From contig JAEYPA010000080.1 of assembly GCA_023411225.1 (NCBI GenBank), forward strand, positions 1 through 15,344: a DNA stretch of 15,344 bases, read 5' to 3'. The stretch comes from Bacillota bacterium (GTDB taxonomy: Bacteria > Bacillota > Clostridia > Lachnospirales > Lachnospiraceae). Shown here in pieces: positions 6,546 to 12,262 of the stretch. The notes under the pieces are model-generated. The model saw nothing but the letters and a program-made list of their open reading frames with translations, did not search any database and was not told the origin of the DNA. Position 1 is the stretch's first letter. The number at the start of each line of letters is the position of its first letter. The translations under genes were made by a program, and so were the position numbers.

Positions 6546-6564
6546 ATATCATATCGTGATATAT
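6544..6564. promoter_or_regulatory. PadR operator O2 (ATATATCAT-ATC-GTGATATAT)
   Basis: Nine-base arms with one mismatch (T6552 opposite G6556), covering the region from the -10 box through the predicted transcription start. O1 and O2 centres are 22 bp apart, about two helical turns, favouring side-by-side binding of two dimers. Confidence 0.65.
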
Positions 6565-6593
6565 TACATTATGACATATAGGTGGTGACTTTT

Positions 6594-6911
6594 ATGGATA
6601 TTAATAGAGTACGGAAGAGATTTATCCCTATGAGTGAGACAATGTTCTATATTTTGCTGTCACTTCAAACAGAAAAACACGGATATGGGATTATGCAACA
6701 TGTTAAGGAGCTAACCAAGAATAGAATTGTTCTAGGAGCTGGAACGATTTATCAAAGCTTAAACAAACTGGAGAGTGACGGATTAATAGTCTCAACAAAG
6801 GAAGTAGAACGTAAAAAGCTTTATATTATAACAGACGTTGGTAAGCTGATACTCAAGGAAGAAGCTTATCGAATTAAAGAAATTTATCAAAATCTGGAGG
6901 GGATTTTATGA
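6594..6911 (+). CDS. PadR-family transcriptional regulator
   Basis: A 105-residue winged-helix protein. It shows the PadR core: FYILLSLQTEKHGYGIMQHV, GAGTIYQSLNKLESDGLI (recognition helix region) and the basic wing EVERKKLYIITDVGKLIL, then a short C-terminal dimerisation helix. This is the small PadR-s2/LmrR-like size class, whose known members often repress ABC or MFS exporters and respond to hydrophobic drugs or peptides. I start at the ATG at 6594 because AGGTGG (6580-6585) is properly spaced; a GTG at 6582 lies within that ribosome site. The stop overlaps the DUF2812 start (ATGA), giving translational coupling. Two dyads in its promoter indicate autorepression. The exporter operon starting at 8860 is a plausible additional target (inference). 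Confidence 0.92.
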   Translation: MDINRVRKRFIPMSETMFYILLSLQTEKHGYGIMQHVKELTKNRIVLGAGTIYQSLNKLESDGLIVSTKEVERKKLYIITDVGKLILKEEAYRIKEIYQNLEGIL

Positions 6912-7447
6912 AAACAAAAAAAGTGGTATGGTTATCTGCATTAAAACATATTGTACCAGCTGATTATGAAAACTGGCTTGAAGAAATGGCACTTCAGGGT
7001 TGGAATATAGAAAAAATAGGTCAGTGGAGTAGCATACGCCTTTCTTTTATTAGAACTGAACCCAAAAAGTATCGGTTTGTGTATGATATACAGCCAATTC
7101 CAAAGAGTGATTATCAGAAAACCTATGAACAGTTTGGTTGGGAACTTGTTGGCATTATGTCAAGTTGTTTTATATGGCGTAAAGAATATACTCAAGAACG
7201 TCCTGAAGCATTCAGTGATATGCAAAGTATAGAAGATAGAAACAAACGTGTAATCAAGGCAGCTTCGGTTTCCTTCTTCATATTCTTTCCTGCGTTTTTT
7301 ATTGCCTTAATAATGCTTATAGCAACATTTAGTTCGTTAAATATAGGTGATATTATACAGTATATATTGTTTCTCTTGTTATCTGGAGGTATCGGCTTAT
7401 ATCTAGCAAGAGTAACGCGAACCATTTATAGGAATCGTTATAGATAA
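6908..7447 (+). CDS. DUF2812-domain membrane protein
   Basis: A 179-residue protein. Residues about 15-95 carry the DUF2812 pattern: ENWLEEMALQGWNIEKIG, then the FIRTEPKKYRFVYDI stretch and FGWELVGIMSSCFIWRKE. Two transmembrane helices follow at about 116-138 and 146-166, with a short basic C-terminus. DUF2812 genes are usually coupled to a padR gene, as here through an ATGA overlap. The family is thought to act with its PadR partner, perhaps as a membrane-anchored sensor or anti-regulator, but no biochemical role is established that I can state. The cytoplasmic DUF2812 part precedes the membrane anchor. Immediately beyond the stop the sequence becomes the decayed kinase remnant on the opposite strand. 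Confidence 0.85.
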   Translation: MKTKKVVWLSALKHIVPADYENWLEEMALQGWNIEKIGQWSSIRLSFIRTEPKKYRFVYDIQPIPKSDYQKTYEQFGWELVGIMSSCFIWRKEYTQERPEAFSDMQSIEDRNKRVIKAASVSFFIFFPAFFIALIMLIATFSSLNIGDIIQYILFLLLSGGIGLYLARVTRTIYRNRYR

Positions 7448-7462
7448 CATTGTTTCATGGAA

Positions 7463-7920
7463 TCATTCTCTTATCTTCTTTACTTGTTTTTTGTGATCCT
7501 CAATAGCATTATCAAGGGTATTTACAATATAGAGCATAGATTGATATCGTCAATAGGAATTATCCTATCAATGTCAATATTAAAAAACGACCTATTTTAT
7601 TTTCAATTGCCAGATTGTTTGTATTATTGATTATGACATTTACTATAATGTTTTACAAAATTCTCTGTTTTTTACATGAAATTTATCTGTAAGAGAATTT
7701 AAGTAATTCTTGGCCTTCGCAAGATTATTATCCACAATACCTAAGCAGATAATGCTTAGGTGGTTATTCATATCATGGCGCATTGTTCATATGTCAATCT
7801 GGTTCTTTTCAAGCTTAAGATAATAATTTTTCATAGCCAATTTAATACTTTTAACGATATATGCAATTAACCATGTAATCTATAATCAGTAAAATAATAT
7901 AAAGAATGTACGAGATATAT
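7463..7920 (-). pseudogene. Degenerate GHKL (AgrC/LytS-like) sensor histidine kinase remnant
   Basis: Reading the reverse strand gives a recognisable but broken kinase. First comes a hydrophobic, stop-interrupted segment (about 7850-7920) resembling the last membrane helix. It is followed by MKNYYLKLEKNQ, an in-frame TGA (7789-7787), the H-box MRHDMNNHL (7783-7757) and a run ending AKAKNYLNSLTDKF. A frame change is needed to continue into NNTNNLAIENKI, and another to reach the N-box NTLDNAIED (within about 7499-7522). It stops at 7465-7463 before any G-box. At least one stop codon, two or more frameshifts and loss of the C-terminus make it non-functional. Such kinases normally pair with a LytTR response regulator, none of which is seen here. 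Confidence 0.8.
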
Positions 7921-8009
7921 TCAAATAAATAATTACAGATAGAAAGTATTGTCAAAGAATGTTATGTACTTATGGTAGAAAACACAATGAATGAAACCAA
8001 AGGTTGAGG

Positions 8010-8057
8010 ATACCCCTATCACCGGTATACTTTTTTAAGTATCGGTGATAGGGGTAT
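8010..8057. terminator. Very stable 15-bp hairpin in the decayed region
   Basis: ATACCCCTATCACCG (8010-8024) and CGGTGATAGGGGTAT (8043-8057) are perfect 15-base arms. The 18-base interior can pair further (ATAC 8027-8030 with GTAT 8039-8042). Only TTT follows on the forward strand, so as a terminator it would be atypical. It lies between the kinase remnant and the operator of the decayed padR copy. It may be the terminator of a lost gene or a small repeat. Confidence 0.55.
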
Positions 8058-8061
8058 TTGC

Positions 8062-8082
8062 ATATATCACGTTGTGATATAT
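8062..8082. promoter_or_regulatory. Third PadR operator copy, perfect 9-bp dyad, next to the decayed padR
   Basis: ATATATCAC, GTT, GTGATATAT is a perfect palindrome. Positions 8061-8081 match 6521-6541 exactly, so this is a duplicate of O1. The second operator O2 is missing here, consistent with a deletion between the repeated GTGATATA segments. Confidence 0.7.
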
Positions 8083-8096
8083 AGGCAGTGAGTTTT

Positions 8097-8200
8097 ATGG
8101 ATTTAATAAAGTGCAAAGCTATTTTTCCCTATATGTGAGACGATGTTCCATATTATATTGTCACTTCAATTTAAACAAACTGGAGAGTAAAGGTTGATAG
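8097..8200 (+). pseudogene. Decayed, internally deleted copy of the padR gene
   Basis: From the leader (ATATAGG..GTGA.TTTTATGGAT) to 8200 the DNA follows the intact padR at 6594. It shows matching stretches around TTTTCCCTATATGTGAGACGATGTTC (counterpart about 6619-6650), the CACTTCAA junction, and TTAAACAAACTGGAGAGT (counterpart 6759-6776). About 90 bp encoding the helix-turn-helix is deleted at 8168-8170, and small indels put a TGA after 13 codons. No functional protein can result. It shows that the padR promoter-gene segment was once duplicated. Confidence 0.8.
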
Positions 8201-8378
8201 GCTATGTCCATAAAAAATCAGTAGACTTTGTACAGTGAGTGAAACATAGAAAATTCAACAATATACAACTATGATACAACATTTATGTATTTCTTATTCA
8301 TTTTTTATGTATCTTTTGAAGAGTAGCTATGCATTTAGGAACTAATGGCAAAAAAAGATATGAAATGGAGAGATTAGC
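8201..8378. other. Intergenic stretch with no recognisable gene
   Basis: AT-rich DNA between two pseudogenes. I see only a repeated TTTATGTAT (8282-8290 and 8304-8312) and no open frame with a ribosome site. The last 25 bases (AAATGGAGAGATTAGC before the ATG at 8379) resemble the leader of the adaptor gene at 8860, so part of this stretch is the old promoter region of the decayed adaptor. Confidence 0.5.
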
Positions 8379-8648
8379 ATGGTACAAGTAAGTACTTATC
8401 GGCGAATTATGCTCGATACTTGTTAGATTATTATGTAATTTGTCGAGACTGAACTTTTAGATTCGATTAGTTTAGCGGATAGTTCAGAGGAATTGTCTTT
8501 TGAGATGGAAGGAGTATTTAATAAATACCATGTTAACGCTGGTGACAAAGTAAAAAAAGGTCAGTTGTTGGCTAGCCAAAGTATTGATGAATATGAGATA
8601 GAATTAGTGGAAGCTGGATTTGTAGATGGGAAAGGTAGTCATTGTTAA
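8379..8648 (+). pseudogene. Truncated, stop-interrupted HlyD/MacA-like adaptor gene
   Basis: From the ATG at 8379 a single frame runs to a TAA at 8646-8648, but contains TAG (8424-8426) and TAA (8436-8438). It encodes STYRRI near the start and, after the stops, LSFEMEGVFNKYHV followed by GDKVKKGQLLASQS and DEYEIEL. These match in order the second adaptor of the operon (ATYRTI; LSFDRDGIFEKYHV; GDKVKKGQVLVSQS; EYETEL). The first half-lipoyl hairpin is therefore recognisable, while the signal peptide, coiled coil and everything beyond are lost. A GGAGAGA ribosome site is still present. It is a relic of a fourth adaptor paralogue and was probably part of an earlier or extended version of the downstream operon. 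Confidence 0.85.
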
Positions 8649-8779
8649 GCCTGACATTGTAAAAGAAGAAAAATAAATTATAAAAAGTTGAACGTTGCGT
8701 CTTTATGTTCAATGTTAAAATAATTTGTTTTTATAAGGAAAATGTAAGAAATTATTAAGAGTAATAGGATATATCTGTG

Positions 8780-8809
8780 AATCAAAAAATATAAATATAT
8801 TTTTTGATT
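8780..8809. promoter_or_regulatory. Perfect 13-bp AT-rich inverted repeat upstream of the exporter operon
   Basis: AATCAAAAAATAT (8780-8792) and ATATTTTTTGATT (8797-8809) flank a 4-bp spacer, immediately upstream of the likely -10 region of the adaptor operon. It could be a regulator-binding dyad or a U-tailed hairpin. Its position across the -35 region favours an operator, but the low complexity makes this uncertain. Confidence 0.5.
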
Positions 8810-8810
8810 A

Positions 8811-8819
8811 TGGTAGAAT
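8811..8819 (+). promoter_or_regulatory. Candidate extended -10 promoter of the exporter operon
   Basis: TGG followed directly by TAGAAT (8814-8819) fits an extended -10 element (TGn-TANNNT) and would place transcription start near 8826, about 34 nt before the first ATG. No good -35 box is spaced correctly, since the inverted repeat occupies that position. Confidence 0.45.
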
Positions 8820-8859
8820 TGCAAAAAACTATAGGATTTGAAATGGAGAGGTGATCATA

Positions 8860-9966
8860 ATGCATGTGTGTAATTACCGAAAAGTAATTATTCTGATACT
8901 TGCTGTACTGTTAGTATTCAGTTTGTCAAGTTGTATGTTGTTTCCGGATGAGGAAGTAACACGAAAGGTATCTTATGTCAACATGGATAAGTTGGCGAGT
9001 TATACGACTATTACACCAATCAGAAAAGACGTGGAGGTAACACAGGAATTTCCATGTGTGTACATACAATTAAAGGAAGAAGAATTAAGTTTTAAATTGA
9101 GTGATAATTATGTAGGTGTGGTAAATGTTACCAAGGGAGACAGAGTAAAGAAAGGTGATTTGTTGGCGTCCTTACAAATGCAGGATTTAGATGAAGAGAT
9201 TCAGTCATTAAAAGCTGCAATTAAGCTGTCTGAGGAGAAAATTAAACAGTTAAAGGACAAGGCTACTTATGATAAGAAGCTGATAGAAGTTGATTACAAG
9301 TATAAAAATATAACCAAAGAAGAACGTAAACGAAGCATCGCAGATATAGAAGTCAATCTGAAGGGTGACTTGAAAGCCCAAGAAAATGAGATATACATAC
9401 AAAATATTAGGTTGAAAGAAAAGAAAAAATTATATGAAGATGGAAAAATATATGCTCCTCATGATGGAATCATAACTTTTGTAATGGAGGATTTAGCTTC
9501 AAGTTTATCAAAAAAAGATTTGCCTATTATTAGACTGGTAAATCCCAAGGAATGTGCGTTTGAGATATCTGGGACAGATAATATAGATAATTTAAAGGTA
9601 GGCAAAACATACACCATAGATTGTATTAGTGGCTCCTATAAAGGAACAATCGTATTAGTAAAGAACAAAAAATCAAGTTCGAAGTACCTTAAAATTAATG
9701 ATCAGTCAACCAACTTAACTTTAGGAGAAAATGGTACTATTCATAATAAGTTGCAAAGTAGAAAAGGTATATTAACATTACCTATGGGAGTAGTGAAAGA
9801 AGGGGACGGTTTCCGCTATGTTTATCAGGTAAATAAGGATAATATAAAGGTTATGAAAAAAGTGGAGGTTGGAGAGGAAACTATGGAATTTACAGAGATT
9901 GTTAGTGGTCTAACGGAGCACGATCAGGTAATACTAGATTCTATGGGAGGAGAAGAAAATGAATAA
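8860..9966 (+). CDS. Exporter adaptor (HlyD/MacA-like membrane-fusion) lipoprotein 1
   Basis: A 368-residue predicted lipoprotein. The signal sequence ends in the lipobox LSSC with Cys25 as the lipidation site. The layout is adaptor-like: first half-lipoyl hairpin at about 80-105 (VTKGDRVKKGDLLASL), a charged coiled-coil hairpin at about 105-195, the second half-lipoyl segment (IYAPHDGIITFV), then a beta-barrel region and a C-terminal membrane-proximal domain ending EIVSGLTEHDQVIL. I start at the ATG at 8860, since GGAGAGG (8845-8851) is 8 nt upstream; the GTG at 8851 lies in that ribosome site. In MacAB-type pumps such proteins form a tube on the permease; here, without an outer membrane, it probably guides substrate through the wall or delivers it to the permease. 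It overlaps the next adaptor by 8 bp. Confidence 0.88.
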   Translation: MHVCNYRKVIILILAVLLVFSLSSCMLFPDEEVTRKVSYVNMDKLASYTTITPIRKDVEVTQEFPCVYIQLKEEELSFKLSDNYVGVVNVTKGDRVKKGDLLASLQMQDLDEEIQSLKAAIKLSEEKIKQLKDKATYDKKLIEVDYKYKNITKEERKRSIADIEVNLKGDLKAQENEIYIQNIRLKEKKKLYEDGKIYAPHDGIITFVMEDLASSLSKKDLPIIRLVNPKECAFEISGTDNIDNLKVGKTYTIDCISGSYKGTIVLVKNKKSSSKYLKINDQSTNLTLGENGTIHNKLQSRKGILTLPMGVVKEGDGFRYVYQVNKDNIKVMKKVEVGEETMEFTEIVSGLTEHDQVILDSMGGEENE

Positions 9967-11089
9967 AATAGTATCTAGATTGGTAATATCGCTACTACTT
10001 ATTTCCTTGTTTTTATCAGGCTGTAAAAGCAATAGAAAGGTGTTCAAGGAGCCGGAATTGTTAAGTCCCGTAAATGTAAGTGATAGATCAGAGGTAGCTA
10101 CTTATCGTACAATAAGCAATATATTGCCTCTCGAAGCTCATGTTGTTCCATATCCAGAGGATTTATCCTTTGATAGGGATGGAATCTTTGAAAAATATCA
10201 TGTGAGCCTAGGCGATAAAGTAAAAAAAGGTCAGGTACTGGTTAGTCAAAGTGACACAGAATATGAAACAGAACTAAATCAACTAGTAAATAATTATAAA
10301 GATATGCAATTAGCTTATGAGGAAGAAAAACAACTCAATTCTGTAGAGAAGGAAATTATTCATGCAAATCTTGAGAAAGAAAAGGCAATGATGAAAGCAG
10401 AAGATACTGATAGAAAAAACGAAATTCTGGCTAGGATTGATAAGTTGAAGTTGAGTTTGGAAAATATAGAAGAAACTTCCTTATCAAAATATAGGATGTA
10501 CCAGATTCAGCAAAGCGATTTGAATGCAAAGATAGTCGCATTAAAGAAGAAGATAGAAAACAATACTATCGTGGCTCCTTTTGATGGAGTGGTTTCTTAT
10601 ATAGTCGATATAGAGAAAGGAAGCCAGGTTAACCGTGATACGCCTCTGATACAAGTGGTTGATACCTCTAAGAAATATATTACTTGTGAGCTGGAAGAAA
10701 TGCATAAAATTAACCAGGCGAATAAGATATATGTCACTATAAATGGGAAGAATTATGATTTGGAACCTTGTGATAGCCTTAATAATAAGTCAAAAAATTC
10801 TTCTTTACAGTCTATTATGTCTAACTGCAATTTTACCTTAAAGAATGGTAAGGATAAGGTTGAATTTGGAGATGTAGGTGTAGTTTGCATTTCATCAAAC
10901 TACAAAGAGAACGTATTGACAGTTTCCTATAAAGCTGTTAGACCAGATGGGTTAGAGCGACATTTTGTATATCGATTGAATAATGGACAAAAAGAGAAGG
11001 TATATGTAGAGATAGGAACACAAACAGATTTCTATTATGAAATTATTAGTGGGCTTAAGGAAGGGGATGTAGTATCAAATGAGTATTAA
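9959..11089 (+). CDS. Exporter adaptor (HlyD/MacA-like membrane-fusion) lipoprotein 2
   Basis: A 376-residue predicted lipoprotein with lipobox LSGC (Cys22). It contains the half-lipoyl hairpin FEKYHVSLGDKVKKGQVL (about 75-95), a long Glu/Lys-rich coiled-coil hairpin (about 100-200), the second half-lipoyl segment IVAPFDGVVSYIV, and a C-terminal domain ending EIISGLKEGDVV, the usual MacA-type finish. GGAGGAG lies just upstream of the ATG, within the end of adaptor 1, so the two are translationally coupled. Sequence outside the lipoyl motifs differs clearly from adaptors 1 and 3, so it is a paralogue rather than a recent copy. The decayed gene at 8379-8648 resembles this one most closely. It probably assembles with its neighbours on the FtsX-type permease. 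Confidence 0.88.
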   Translation: MNKIVSRLVISLLLISLFLSGCKSNRKVFKEPELLSPVNVSDRSEVATYRTISNILPLEAHVVPYPEDLSFDRDGIFEKYHVSLGDKVKKGQVLVSQSDTEYETELNQLVNNYKDMQLAYEEEKQLNSVEKEIIHANLEKEKAMMKAEDTDRKNEILARIDKLKLSLENIEETSLSKYRMYQIQQSDLNAKIVALKKKIENNTIVAPFDGVVSYIVDIEKGSQVNRDTPLIQVVDTSKKYITCELEEMHKINQANKIYVTINGKNYDLEPCDSLNNKSKNSSLQSIMSNCNFTLKNGKDKVEFGDVGVVCISSNYKENVLTVSYKAVRPDGLERHFVYRLNNGQKEKVYVEIGTQTDFYYEIISGLKEGDVVSNEY

Positions 11090-12239
11090 AAGAAGATTAT
11101 TATCGTTTACTTTTGTATTTGTCCTGGGTACCACTTTTACGCTAGGCTCTTCTTTTACAGCATATGGGAAAAAAGATGGTGAAGATGACACTTCAGAATA
11201 TGTGTATTATGATGCACTTAAAAATGCCGGGAAAGAAAGCTATAAGACGGCTGTGGTAGATATGGGGAAAATAGAACAAAGAGCATCTGTTACTGCCACA
11301 CCATACTATCCAAAGAGTGAGAGTGTTACTGTTCCCATGGAACTAGGTAGTGTGATATTTAAGAAGATATTGGTAAAAAGAGGAGATAAAGTAAAAAAAG
11401 GAACTCCAGTTGTAAAATTAACTACAAAGATAGATAAAACCAACTTAGAGGAGAAATCTTTAGAATTAAAGAGACTAGAAGATGTTTATCAGAACTTTAG
11501 TAACGCCCAGTCCAGAGGGCTAAGAGAGCAAGAGCAGGCTTTGAATACGATAGTAGATAAATTAGATAAGAAAGTAGCAAGGGCAGAGTATAAGAAGGCT
11601 AAAGTGGTATTCGAGATGTCAAAGCGAAGCCAACTAAGACAAATAGAACGTTGTAGGGATGAGGTTTCAAAAATTAAAACTGAGGAAAAGACAACAGAAT
11701 TATTGGCACCTATAGATGGATATGTGGAAAGCGTAGAAGATCTTAAATTGGGTACAGAGATAGACCACAGTATAACTCTTGTAAAGATGATAGATCCAAC
11801 AACGGTACTATTTAAGATACCAGATAAGAACTTAAAATTCCGATACAACATGCGTGTGACATTGAAAGAAGAATCTGCTGAAGGTGGAGAAAATAAGACA
11901 ATATCAGGGAAAATTATTTCTTCCTACTTGATGGAAGAGGATGAAAATGCAAGAGCAATATGCTATGTAAAACCAGATCATAAGAATCTTAAAATTAGCA
12001 TGGAAGCTAAAAAGTACAAGGCTGAGGTAAATATATGCACTATGAATAATGTATTGGTTATTCCAAAGAATGCAACAGAAAGCGAAACTGATGAAGCTCG
12101 GTTTCATATTTTACCGGTTGGTATTTCTGTAGGTGGTAACCTTTCAGAGCAAATGTGTTTAATTGGATTAGATGATGATAAGAATTATCAGGTGATTACT
12201 GGGTTAGATAAAGGAACAAAGATTATTCTAAGAAATTAG
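11079..12239 (+). CDS. Exporter adaptor (HlyD/MacA-like membrane-fusion) protein 3
   Basis: A 386-residue predicted secreted or membrane-anchored adaptor. The N-terminus has a basic start and a hydrophobic signal segment (about 8-28) ending near FTAYG, with no lipobox, unlike adaptors 1 and 2. The half-lipoyl hairpin is KILVKRGDKVKKGTPVVKL (about 90-108), followed by a coiled coil (about 118-200) and the second half LLAPIDGYVESV. The C-terminal part ends QVITGLDKGTKIIL, the equivalent of the MacA C-terminal motif. Its start overlaps adaptor 2 by 11 bp, and the ribosome site AAGGAAGGGG (11057-11066) is somewhat distant (12 nt), suggesting dependence on translation of the gene before. The permease follows after 23 bp. 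Confidence 0.87.
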   Translation: MSIKRRLLSFTFVFVLGTTFTLGSSFTAYGKKDGEDDTSEYVYYDALKNAGKESYKTAVVDMGKIEQRASVTATPYYPKSESVTVPMELGSVIFKKILVKRGDKVKKGTPVVKLTTKIDKTNLEEKSLELKRLEDVYQNFSNAQSRGLREQEQALNTIVDKLDKKVARAEYKKAKVVFEMSKRSQLRQIERCRDEVSKIKTEEKTTELLAPIDGYVESVEDLKLGTEIDHSITLVKMIDPTTVLFKIPDKNLKFRYNMRVTLKEESAEGGENKTISGKIISSYLMEEDENARAICYVKPDHKNLKISMEAKKYKAEVNICTMNNVLVIPKNATESETDEARFHILPVGISVGGNLSEQMCLIGLDDDKNYQVITGLDKGTKIILRN

Positions 12240-12262
12240 ACAGCGGGAAAGGTAGGATTCTT

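Noticed and set aside
7192..7425. Reverse-strand open frame inside the DUF2812 gene
   Set aside because: It is antisense to a well-supported coding region and shows no recognisable motif or ribosome site.
8767..8783. Degenerate PadR-like half-sites (ATATATC and TGTGA) upstream of the exporter operon
   Set aside because: The arms are not properly spaced or symmetrical and the region is AT-rich, so this cannot be separated from chance.
11489..12107. Reverse-strand open frames inside adaptor gene 3
   Set aside because: Composition shadows of the coding strand, with no motif or plausible translation start.
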